Both the position numbers and the translations under genes were made by a program. DNA of 13,808 bases from Acidimicrobiaceae bacterium (GTDB taxonomy: Bacteria > Actinomycetota > Acidimicrobiia > Acidimicrobiales > UBA10347), in contig DNHM01000046.1 of NCBI GenBank assembly GCA_003485885.1, positions 1 through 13,808 on the forward strand. Direction: 5' to 3'. Of the stretch, positions 1 to 6,904 are shown piece after piece. Each line of letters opens with the position of its first letter. Within the stretch, counting starts at the first letter, position 1. The notes beneath the pieces were generated by a model that saw only the letters and a list, made by a program, of their open reading frames with translations, had not been told where the DNA came from and did not search any database.

Positions 1-6
1 CTGGAG

Positions 7-24
7 CTCGGCCTTTAGGCCGAG
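7..24. repeat. Perfect inverted repeat (hairpin) at the left edge
   Basis: Eight-base arms, CTCGGCCT and AGGCCGAG, flank two T residues. As RNA this would form a stem of about seven pairs with a four-base loop. No T-run follows on either strand, so it is not a canonical intrinsic terminator. It may still end a gene lying to the left of the window or protect the 3' end of the monooxygenase transcript, whose stop is about 50 bases away. No gene can be assigned to bases 1-76. Confidence 0.5.
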
Positions 25-76
25 ACCACCCAATTCTGGGGATAGTGGCGTTGCAGCGTTCTGCTAACCAGTCGGG

Positions 77-1951
77 TCAGGGTGTTGCGTAGGCGTCAAA
101 AACGTAGGGTTCAAGCGACTCTTGGGCTGCAATCCGCCATTTGTGCCAGTTTCCCCCGCCGTAATAGGCGAGGCTGCCAGGAGGAGCATTTCCTTCACCG
201 TTGTAATAAGAAATGCAGTCTCGAAGGGGCGCAGTTGCGATGTCAGCCTGCGCGCAATGATCGGCATAACCTTCTTCGGCCGCGGGCGTGATGTCGACCA
301 CGGCATGGTTGCGGTCGCGCATCGTTGTCAACATCCACACGATGTAATCGCTGTGTTGTTCGATTGCGTCGATGAAGTTGAAGCTCCCGCCGCCGCCTTG
401 AGGCCCGCTCACGATGAACAGGTTGGGGAAGCCGTTGCTGTGTAGCCCAAGGAATGTCTTGCAGCCTTCGGTCTGCCATTTTTCGCTCAGCGTGACACCA
501 CCCCGGCCCTTGATCATGTTGAATGTCGATGTGGCCATCCAGTTGAAGCCAGTCGCGTAGATCAAGACATCGACGGGATATTCGGTTCCGTCGTGAACCA
601 CCCCGCGTTCGTTGATCTTCTGCACGCCGAGTGGTGCGGTGTCTACGAGGTGGACGTGGGGCAGATTAAACGACGGCAGGTATTCGTCGTGAAAGGTCGG
701 CCGTTTGCAGCCGTAGGGGTAGTACGGCTTTAGGGCCTCGGCAGTGACGGGGTCTTCGACGATGGCATCGACTCTCGCTCGGATCTGTTCCATGAGTCGG
801 AAGTTTGAGTCAAGTTGTTTCTGCACCATCTCTTCTTGAGTGAGCGGTCGATCGTGTTGTTTGCGTTCCTTCTTGAAGTCGACGGCTTTGCCGGTGAGAT
901 AGTCATCGTCGGCCTTGATGGCAGCTCGACCGGCCGAGATCTTCGCAAACCGTTTACGACGGGCCATTGCCCAGCCCGGTTCGTTCGACCATTCATCGAT
1001 TTGTTCCTGGGTCGTGGCTCGTTGATCGCGCACATCAATCGAACTGGGAGTGCGCTGGAATACAAACAACTCTCCTGCGACCTTCGCCAGTTCGGGAACG
1101 GCCTGTATCGCCGTGGCGCCGGTGCCGATAATGCCGACGCGTTTCCCGGCAAGGTCCACGTTGTAGTCCCACCGAGATGTATGGAAGGCATCACCCGCAA
1201 ACGATTCCATGCCCTGGATTCGGGCAAGCTTCGGGTTGGTGAGAATGCCGTTTGCTAGGACAACATGTTTGGCCCGCATCGCGTCGCCCCGGTCGGTGAA
1301 GACCGTCCATCGTTGGGTGGTTTCGTCCCACTCGGTGGTGTCGACCGTCGTGTGGAACAGGCATTTGTCGTAGAAACCGAACTCGGTAGCCATCGATTGG
1401 CAATACTCGAGGATCTCGAAACCAGACGCGAACTTCATTGTCGGGATGTAGTCCATCTCCTCGAGCAGAGGGAGATAGCTGTAGCTCTCGACGTCGCACG
1501 CTATGCCGGGGTACCGATTCCAGTACCACGTCCCGCCGACGTCGCCGCCCTTCTCACAGAAGCGGACGTCTTGGAAACCAGCTTGGCGAAGTCGGTACCA
1601 CAGCAGCAAACCTGCGAAACCTGCACCGATAACCAAGATCTCGCATTCGTCGGTGAGCGCATCGCGCTGGACAGGATCCTCGGAGTAGACGTCTTCGAGG
1701 TACGACGCAAATTCCCCCTCGAGCGACATGTAGTCAGCAGCGCCAGCTCGGGCTTCTTTGAACTCGCGGTACTTGGCCTGTTCGTCTGCGTTAAAGACCG
1801 CTCCTGGTGGTTGCTCAGGCAATGTAAGAAGCGCCTGGTCTTCCAGCACGCTGTAGCCGGTACCGGTGATCTTCTCGCTGGCTTTGGCCGCTCGTGTAGC
1901 GAATACCTTGAGCCCAGTCTCGGGGTCAATGCGGATCGCATCGTTGTTCAT
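77..1951 (-). CDS. Type I Baeyer-Villiger monooxygenase (flavin-containing)
   Basis: A 624-residue FAD- and NADPH-dependent monooxygenase that would insert one oxygen atom next to a ketone carbonyl, giving an ester or lactone. Seen: FAD Rossmann motif GAGFAG at 109-114; the BVMO motif GGTWYWNRYPGIACD at 139-153; the BVMO fingerprint FAGDAFHTSRWD at 251-262 (F-x-G-x3-H-x3-W-D form); NADPH Rossmann motif GTGATA at 276-281; and a late YATGFNW motif. About 100 residues precede the FAD motif, a longer N-terminal extension than in cyclohexanone or phenylacetone monooxygenases (about 540 residues). The start is ATG 1951 because AGGAGT lies six bases upstream; the frame is open for 60 more codons upstream, but that part shows no family similarity. 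The substrate cannot be read from the sequence. A cyclic, steroid-like or long-chain ketone is possible by family. Confidence 0.93.
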   Translation of the reverse strand: MNNDAIRIDPETGLKVFATRAAKASEKITGTGYSVLEDQALLTLPEQPPGAVFNADEQAKYREFKEARAGAADYMSLEGEFASYLEDVYSEDPVQRDALTDECEILVIGAGFAGLLLWYRLRQAGFQDVRFCEKGGDVGGTWYWNRYPGIACDVESYSYLPLLEEMDYIPTMKFASGFEILEYCQSMATEFGFYDKCLFHTTVDTTEWDETTQRWTVFTDRGDAMRAKHVVLANGILTNPKLARIQGMESFAGDAFHTSRWDYNVDLAGKRVGIIGTGATAIQAVPELAKVAGELFVFQRTPSSIDVRDQRATTQEQIDEWSNEPGWAMARRKRFAKISAGRAAIKADDDYLTGKAVDFKKERKQHDRPLTQEEMVQKQLDSNFRLMEQIRARVDAIVEDPVTAEALKPYYPYGCKRPTFHDEYLPSFNLPHVHLVDTAPLGVQKINERGVVHDGTEYPVDVLIYATGFNWMATSTFNMIKGRGGVTLSEKWQTEGCKTFLGLHSNGFPNLFIVSGPQGGGGSFNFIDAIEQHSDYIVWMLTTMRDRNHAVVDITPAAEEGYADHCAQADIATAPLRDCISYYNGEGNAPPGSLAYYGGGNWHKWRIAAQESLEPYVFDAYATP

Positions 1952-2337
1952 ATCGTCACTCCTGCGCGCTGGGTTAGCGCTTTTGACCCTATGCCAACGG
2001 CCCGCACAGCGAACAAACGAGCAGTGCTGATCACAGAGGGTGAGCAGGTTTTCCCACGGACACTTCGAAATCTCATACATGGTTTGGAGACTCCGATAAG
2101 AGTCCCGTGTCTCGGCGACCGGATTCTTCACCCTGAGGTGCCGCTGGCCTCAGTCGTCGCAACGTCGCGCACGTTGTCGAGCGAACAACTCGGTATCCGT
2201 GTGGAGCGACTCGGATTTGCCTCGCCGTTCATTGCGGGTACGCGGCAGGTTGAAGTTGGCCACGCTGCCTCGGTGGGAGCTTTGTACGTGACGGCGGTTG
2301 AGCGCGGCTCAGACACCGACTGATCGTGCCAGCGGTC
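1952..2337. other. Intergenic gap between rhomboid and monooxygenase genes
   Basis: This 386-base stretch holds no recognisable gene. Open frames cross it on both strands, but their translations resemble no family I know and their starts have no ribosome binding site. Apart from the monooxygenase binding site and possible -10 box, the only structure seen is an inverted repeat at 2089-2104 (GACTC, six bases, GAGTC), overlapping a GGAGACTCC palindrome at 2086-2094. It could be an operator for the monooxygenase. Confidence 0.4.
1958..1963 (-). promoter_or_regulatory. Ribosome binding site of the Baeyer-Villiger monooxygenase
   Basis: AGGAGT read on the minus strand lies six bases before ATG 1951. 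It is a strong Shine-Dalgarno match and decides this start over the upstream in-frame codons. A TAGGGT box at 1986-1991 (minus) could be the -10 element, which would give a leader of roughly 28 bases, but no convincing -35 was seen. Confidence 0.75.
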
Positions 2338-3213
2338 CTAGCCCACTGCGGAGAGCCACCGGCTCGCTGCCCACAGACAACCAAGGAAGAGGACGACAAT
2401 ACAGACAGCGGTGGCGATGTCGGGCTTGACTTGATCACGACCGAACAGTGGTGCTGAGCGTGCGTCGGCGCCGAAGTAGACAACGCCGAGAATGATGCCA
2501 ACAATGAAGCCTCCGGCGTGGCCTCCCAGGCTAACGAACCCGCTCAAGCTGATGAACAGATTCAGCAGCAGCACCGGTCCAAGGCCTGATTGGGCGATGC
2601 TGATGCCTTGGCTTCGAAACATCATGACAAGCAGGCCCAGAAGTCCGAAGATGGCGCCGGACGCTCCCATTGTGAAGGCCAGCGGGTCAAGGAGTAGTGC
2701 TCCGAAGGACCCACCGACCAGTGCAGCCATGTACGCCAGTGTGAATCGGATCGGCCCGAGCCTGCGCTCGATGATGGGTCCGAGTATGTGGAGGCTGTAC
2801 ATGTTCATGCCGAGGTGGAAGATGCCGAAGTGTCCAAAACCACTGGTGAATACTCGCCACCATTCGCCTTCTTCGCTGATGAAGAAGCCGTTGTCGGCGA
2901 GTTCCTGTGCGGTTCGGCCATCGTCGCTGATGGTGGCATCGAACAGCACAAATTGCAGCAGGAAGACCGCGAGATTCAACCCGATGAGTACCTGAGTCGC
3001 TCTGCCGCTGGACCCGGGAAGAGTGTTGCGGGTGTAGACCTTCTGTTTGGTCTTCGATGTGCATTCGGGGCAGTGGACGCCGACTGATGCCTGGTGCATG
3101 CATTGCGGGCAGATGAACCGCTCGCAGCGTTGGCAGCGCACCCCTGAGGCCATGGAGGGATGTCGATAACACGTGGTTGCTTGGGGTGCAGGAGGGTCGT
3201 CGAAGCTACTCAT
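2338..3213 (-). CDS. Rhomboid family intramembrane serine protease with N-terminal zinc cluster
   Basis: A 291-residue polytopic membrane protein that would cleave substrate transmembrane helices within the membrane. Seen: an N-terminal B-box-like zinc cluster (C15, H18, CxxC at 27-30, CxxC at 35-38, H47, CxxC at 48-51); first membrane helix around 74-92; HLGMNM at 133-138 with the conserved rhomboid Asn at 137; catalytic Ser185 in GASGA; catalytic His232 in GGHAGGF; and a last helix at about 267-284. The zinc cluster plus rhomboid arrangement is common in actinobacteria. ATG 3213 is chosen because the zinc cluster begins just after it. The frame stays open to 3528, but the extra residues are low-complexity and would overlap the divergent gene. 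A TAAACT box ten bases upstream may be its -10. The substrate is unknown; the divergent neighbour is a membrane-active protein. Confidence 0.92.
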   Translation of the reverse strand: MSSFDDPPAPQATTCYRHPSMASGVRCQRCERFICPQCMHQASVGVHCPECTSKTKQKVYTRNTLPGSSGRATQVLIGLNLAVFLLQFVLFDATISDDGRTAQELADNGFFISEEGEWWRVFTSGFGHFGIFHLGMNMYSLHILGPIIERRLGPIRFTLAYMAALVGGSFGALLLDPLAFTMGASGAIFGLLGLLVMMFRSQGISIAQSGLGPVLLLNLFISLSGFVSLGGHAGGFIVGIILGVVYFGADARSAPLFGRDQVKPDIATAVCIVVLFLGCLWAASRWLSAVG

Positions 3214-3223
3214 GGGTGAACCC

Positions 3224-3229
3224 AGTTTA
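3224..3229 (-). promoter_or_regulatory. Possible -10 box for the rhomboid gene
   Basis: TAAACT on the minus strand lies ten bases before ATG 3213, which would give a leader of only a few bases. No good -35 is seen at 17-18 bases; TTGACG at 3253-3258 is 23 bases away, too far for a standard promoter. Confidence 0.3.
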
Positions 3230-3238
3230 GGAACGGCG

Positions 3239-3256
3239 GACGCTGACCTGAGCGTC
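3239..3256. repeat. Inverted repeat in the divergent promoter region (candidate operator)
   Basis: GACGCT and AGCGTC form perfect six-base arms around a six-base centre, GACCTG. The dyad sits between the rhomboid start and the -35 of the large plus-strand gene, 14 bases upstream of that -35. This position would allow one dimeric regulator to control both directions. Confidence 0.45.
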
Positions 3257-3270
3257 AATGGGTGTGCGTT

Positions 3271-3299
3271 TTGACAAAGGTAATAGCAATAAATATATT
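3271..3299 (+). promoter_or_regulatory. Near-consensus sigma-70 promoter for the large plus-strand gene
   Basis: A perfect -35 TTGACA at 3271-3276, a 17-base spacer and a -10 TATATT at 3294-3299 (one mismatch to TATAAT). The surroundings are strikingly AT-rich for this genome. Transcription would start near 3306, which is also the G of an in-frame GTG, so a leaderless message is likely. The promoter excludes the longer open frame that begins at 3258. Confidence 0.8.
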
Positions 3300-3305
3300 G
3301 AAAGG

Positions 3306-5792
3306 GTGCCAAATGAGTTGTTGGGGATGGATGTCGATGCCTCTCGAGGCTTAGCGGCGACTGTCGCTGGCTGGCCATCACATGCCGAAGAGGTTCGCTC
3401 GATCGTGACCGATGCCGAGGTGCTGGCGGACATGCCGCTCGGGGTCGTGGCGTCATTGGATGAGATCGGTAGAGATGGAACAGCGATGGCAGCAGCGATC
3501 CGGCGAGCGGTTCGTGCACTTGAGTCATTCACCATTCAGCTCGACTCGCCGCTGACGATTGCGCTGGCTGTTGCCAGTGTGCAGGCGTTTCGCGGCACGG
3601 AGAACGACCCCGAATTGGATCGCCGGCTCCGGAGCCTGCGTGAGATAGTTGCGGTACGCACGGCTTCTGAGGTCCAAGCAGCTCAGGTCATGTCCATGCT
3701 GCTTGCAGCCAGGCACTCGTTGCATGTCGCCGGTCGCGATCTTGACGATGTCGCAGCGGCCATGGCCTCTGTCGGTCGCCTCAACCGGGCCGAAGCGAGA
3801 GGCGCGGTTAGCAGTAACGACCCAAGAATCGATGACGCGACGGCAGGGTTGCGGAAGGCACTGTCCACGCATGCAGCATCGGGACTCCAGCTCGATGAGC
3901 TGGTTGCGGCGTTCCTCGCTGATCGGAACACCACCGATCCGGCAACGTTGCTCGCCTCGGTGGTTACAGGCGCACCGGTCGACGTAGTGGAGTTCGCTCA
4001 TGACAACGGCATTGACTATGACATCGCCGCGGGCGTCTTGGATATGCAAGAGATCGATCGACTGACGGCCGCGTTACGGACCGCACAGGTGCTCGAAGCC
4101 GAAGAGATCAACGGTCAACGAGCGGCATTGTTCCGCGGTCTCATAGGCGTCGATGACGCGGCTGCGATTGGTGTGCTTAGCCGGCTTGTCGATGGAGGAG
4201 CAAGCGCTCGTAATGCGTTGGCGGTGCGACATAGCGAACAGATCCGGGCTCACCACATCGACCAGGTCGCTGAGCTGTTCGATCTCAACCTGCCAGAAGC
4301 AGAGCGTCAATTCGAGGAACTCGCTGCATCGACGGATTCGTTGGTGGCTTCAGGCTGGGATCTTGAAGACGCCGCGGTCGCAACACGTATGGCGGCACTT
4401 CGTGACTTCGATCTGGGCGACATCGTGGCGTTTGCGGCGGACGAGGGTGTGTCGTTGGTCGACGGGGCGGTCTGGTTCTCCCAAGCCCATGCCATGGCGA
4501 TGACCCCCGATGAGTATCGGGCGTTCGATGGGCTGGTCGAACACTTCTTTGAGATGGACACCGCGACCGGAGGGAATGCCGATGGTGTCGTCTCCGTCGA
4601 TGACCTGGCGTCCGTCGTGAATAACCCGCTGGCTGACGCCGAGTTGGTTGCTGCCGCCTGGGCGCTCATCCATGCGCCCGACGTCCGAAACCGACTTGAT
4701 TCGGCCACTGTCCGTGGCGGTGTCGTGGCCACGGAATCCTTTGGTGCTGACGTCGCTCAGGATCACAAGATCTCGCAGGCAGATATCGACGTATTCCGGG
4801 CCAAGCAGAGTGTGAACTTTCTGCTGGCCGAACATCGAGACACCATCGATGTTGCTGCTCAGGGCCGCGATCTCAGCCTTGCCGATGGCGAGCTCAGTGA
4901 ACAGGACTTTCGAGCCGTGCACGCTCATGCTGAGGAACTCAATTTGAGTGAGGCCGAGGTCGCAGCGGTCGAGTTGGTCCTCGAGCACGATTGGTACGAC
5001 CAGACGTTCTGGCAGGAAAACAGTGACACCATGATTCTGGCGACGACCGTGTTCGCTGGTGCCGTGCTTTTTGTTGCGAGTGGTGGGCTCAGCGGTGGGT
5101 TGTCTGGAGCCCTTATCGCCTCGGCAGTCGCTACAGGTGGGGGAGCGGCCGCGGGCGCTGGCATCACCGTGGCAGAAAATCTTGTGACCGGCGATGAGTG
5201 GGCTCAGGACCTAAGGCACAACACCACGCTTGGCGCCATCGCCGGGTTGGGCGGCGCCGGACTTGCCGGGGCTGCAGGAACGCCGGGCAGCGTTTCGCTT
5301 GCTGGCCGGGTTCTTAACCTCACCGGTGCTGGTGCAGACCTCGCTGGACTGGGTGCGGCCGGGCTGTTCGATCCACTGCTTCGCCAGTTTGGCGACGACG
5401 TCGAAGTTGCAGCATGGAAGGCGGACGCCCAGCGCGTGAGTTATGTCGCCGGGGGTGCGGCAGTCCTCGGTGCGGCAGCTGCTGCAACAGGCAAAGGTCT
5501 TCAAGCAGCCCAGATGCAGGATGCGCTACCTCCGCGGAACTATGCGAACTTCGGTGACGACGCGCTCGATGATGGTCTCCGGGGTTATGCATCGCGGATT
5601 CCTGAAAGCGCTCCTCGTGAAGTTGGAGCCAGGGCACGGGCCGATATTGCTTCACTGCTGATTGAGGCTGACGAGCTCTCCGACAGTTGGGTTCTCGGAG
5701 TTGCCCAACGAGCCGCTGGAGTAGGGATCGACGGCGGCACGGCTCTTGCCGACAACACTATTGCTGAGGTTCCTCCGTCAGTCGGTGACTGA
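3306..5792 (+). CDS. Large protein of unknown function: ESX-like N-terminus, EF-hand-like loops, hydrophobic C-terminal half
   Basis: I do not recognise a named family for this 828-residue protein. Residues 8-75 form an amphipathic helical stretch that starts MDVDASRGLA and resembles EspC/WXG100-type (ESX-exported) N-termini. Residues about 80-400 are helical, with loosely repeated acidic 'D-L-D-D/E' turns. Three EF-hand-like loops follow: 418-434 (DTATGGNADGVVSVDDL), 482-494 (DVAQDHKISQADI) and 522-535 (DLSLADGELSEQDF). Residues 575-591, 601-623, 641-658 and 711-729 are hydrophobic and Gly/Ala-rich, as in pore-forming or membrane-inserting regions. The last 90 residues are acidic and unassigned. 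There is no signal peptide. GTG 3306 is favoured because TATATT ends six bases before it; ATG 3327 (821 residues) is the alternative. No adjacent immunity gene or ESX gene is visible. Polymorphic toxin-like or calcium-binding effector is inference only. Confidence 0.8.
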   Translation: MPNELLGMDVDASRGLAATVAGWPSHAEEVRSIVTDAEVLADMPLGVVASLDEIGRDGTAMAAAIRRAVRALESFTIQLDSPLTIALAVASVQAFRGTENDPELDRRLRSLREIVAVRTASEVQAAQVMSMLLAARHSLHVAGRDLDDVAAAMASVGRLNRAEARGAVSSNDPRIDDATAGLRKALSTHAASGLQLDELVAAFLADRNTTDPATLLASVVTGAPVDVVEFAHDNGIDYDIAAGVLDMQEIDRLTAALRTAQVLEAEEINGQRAALFRGLIGVDDAAAIGVLSRLVDGGASARNALAVRHSEQIRAHHIDQVAELFDLNLPEAERQFEELAASTDSLVASGWDLEDAAVATRMAALRDFDLGDIVAFAADEGVSLVDGAVWFSQAHAMAMTPDEYRAFDGLVEHFFEMDTATGGNADGVVSVDDLASVVNNPLADAELVAAAWALIHAPDVRNRLDSATVRGGVVATESFGADVAQDHKISQADIDVFRAKQSVNFLLAEHRDTIDVAAQGRDLSLADGELSEQDFRAVHAHAEELNLSEAEVAAVELVLEHDWYDQTFWQENSDTMILATTVFAGAVLFVASGGLSGGLSGALIASAVATGGGAAAGAGITVAENLVTGDEWAQDLRHNTTLGAIAGLGGAGLAGAAGTPGSVSLAGRVLNLTGAGADLAGLGAAGLFDPLLRQFGDDVEVAAWKADAQRVSYVAGGAAVLGAAAAATGKGLQAAQMQDALPPRNYANFGDDALDDGLRGYASRIPESAPREVGARARADIASLLIEADELSDSWVLGVAQRAAGVGIDGGTALADNTIAEVPPSVGD

Positions 5793-5963
5793 ACACCGCA
5801 CGTCAACCTCTTTGTCAGCGTCTGTGCAGAAGCGGACGATTTCAGAGAGCCGAAATCTCGAAGCATCACGTTGCTTCTCGGTAGCGAGTAGTTCTCCTGC
5901 CATGGTGTGCGAGGCTCGTAGAGGTGACGAGATCGTCAACAGTCAAGCACCGAGGCTTGCATC
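5793..5963. other. Gap between the large unknown gene and the SDR remnant
   Basis: No gene, hairpin or promoter was recognised. The stretch may be derelict sequence from whatever event removed the front of the dehydrogenase that follows. Confidence 0.35.
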
Positions 5964-6164
5964 ATGCGCGGAGTTGTACCGACCCAGATCATGATGAAGA
6001 CAATGAGGCTCGAAGACGAGGATCCGCGGCTTGAAAAGGCGCTCAGGCTTACAACTGGTCGGCACGAGACTCCGACCGACTCGGGTGCTGCAGCGCTGTC
6101 CTTGTGTACACCGGCTGCGTCATGGGTGACCGGCCAGATCGTCGCTGTTGACAGTGGCCGGTAA
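5964..6164 (+). pseudogene. C-terminal remnant of a short-chain dehydrogenase/reductase
   Basis: The 66 codons read like the last quarter of a classical SDR. GVVPTQIMMKTM stands where SDRs have the post-catalytic 'N-x-x-x-P-x-x-I-x-T' stretch. Then come EDEDPRLEKAL, GRHETPTDSGAAALSLC (SDR 'GR-x-G-x-P-E-D-I-A' region) and the C-terminal AASWVTGQIVAVDSGR, where a working SDR normally has 'VDGG'. The NAD(P)-binding TGxxxGxG, the NNAG and the Ser-Tyr-Lys catalytic residues are all missing. No matching sequence for them was seen in the 170 bases upstream in any frame. It is therefore a 5'-truncated, probably unexpressed gene. It lies just ahead of coaE and might be left from a deletion or from an insertion of neighbouring DNA. 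Confidence 0.72.
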
Positions 6165-6191
6165 TCCATCACCAGCTGCAACACTCTCGGT

Positions 6192-6815
6192 ATGCGAGTA
6201 ACAGGTTTGTGCGGCGGCATCGGCGCAGGGAAGTCAACCGTGGCGGCTCTGTTCGCCGAACATGGGGCGCTGGTCATCGACGTCGACCAGATCGGGCGCC
6301 AGGTGATTGATCCCGGCGGCCGAGCATTCGACGATGTCGTGCGCCTATTTGGCGAATCGATCCTGTCGGTCGATGAATCGGGCGTTCCCGCGATCGATCG
6401 AGCCAAACTGGCTCCGATCGTATTTGGCGATCCCAGAGAACTCGAGCGGCTCGAAAGCGTGAGTCATCCGGCTATCAATGCCGAACTCGATAAGCGCCTC
6501 ATTGCTGCGAGCGAGGTTGGACACGACTGGGTTGTTCTCGACATGGCTGTCCTCGTCGAGTCGAAACTCGGTCAAAATCTGGCTTCAGGCCACAGTTATG
6601 ACACCGTGGTGGTTGTCGAGGCGTCAGAGTCGGTGCGCATTGCTCGCCTCGTGCAATCCCGGGGGATGGATCCGGCCGATGCAGCAGCCCGTATTACGTC
6701 ACAGACCGATGATGCGACCCGCCGAGCTGTTGCTGACATCGTGATGACCAACAATGGCGACGTTGCGGAACTTACGGCAGCCGTCGCCGCCATCGTGCCG
6801 ACTTTGTCTCGCTAA
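6192..6815 (+). CDS. coaE: Dephospho-CoA kinase
   Basis: A 207-residue cytoplasmic enzyme that phosphorylates the ribose 3'-hydroxyl of dephospho-CoA with ATP, the last step of coenzyme A synthesis. Seen: P-loop GGIGAGKST at 8-16; the CoaE 'D-x-D-x-I-x-R' motif as DVDQIGR at 30-36; SHPAI in the middle as expected for the substrate-binding region; VLDMAVLVES matching the family's 'D-x-PLLFE' strand; and RI-RLVQSRGMD in the lid region. The length is normal for the family. The start at ATG 6192 puts the P-loop strand at residue 1, as usual. No Shine-Dalgarno is visible and only a poor AACACT stands where a -10 would be. The gene is convergent with the hydrolase gene to its right and separated from it by a hairpin. 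Confidence 0.95.
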   Translation: MRVTGLCGGIGAGKSTVAALFAEHGALVIDVDQIGRQVIDPGGRAFDDVVRLFGESILSVDESGVPAIDRAKLAPIVFGDPRELERLESVSHPAINAELDKRLIAASEVGHDWVVLDMAVLVESKLGQNLASGHSYDTVVVVEASESVRIARLVQSRGMDPADAAARITSQTDDATRRAVADIVMTNNGDVAELTAAVAAIVPTLSR

Positions 6816-6825
6816 AGCCGGGGGT

Positions 6826-6847
6826 CCCTCGTGGGTAAAGACGAGGG
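6826..6847. terminator. Hairpin between convergent coaE and hydrolase genes
   Basis: CCCTCGT (6826-6832) pairs with ACGAGGG (6841-6847) around an eight-base loop. It lies in the 89-base gap between two genes that end towards each other, so it could act in both directions. It lacks a T-run, as many actinobacterial terminators do. Confidence 0.5.
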
Positions 6848-6904
6848 CTGCGGGCACATCTGCTCAGACTGCGATAGGGAGCGAGGTAGTTGGCACTTGG
6901 CGAG

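Noticed and set aside
1..18. Tail of a plus-strand gene ending in TAG at 16-18
   Set aside because: Only five codons would be visible, which cannot be distinguished from chance.
1952..2131. In-frame 60-codon upstream extension of the monooxygenase
   Set aside because: AGGAGT six bases before ATG 1951 gives a strong internal start, and the extension is Cys-rich and unlike the family.
1265..2323. A 352-codon plus-strand open frame
   Set aside because: It runs antisense through the monooxygenase gene, whose motifs are unmistakable. Its translation has no family features and its start has no signal.
3258..3305. ATG 3258 as start of the large plus-strand gene
   Set aside because: The -35 and -10 elements lie at 3271-3299, downstream of this codon, so it would not be in the message from that promoter.
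3214..3528. 105-codon upstream extension of the rhomboid gene
   Set aside because: It overlaps the divergent promoter and coding start, and its translation is Pro/Arg/Ser-rich low complexity.
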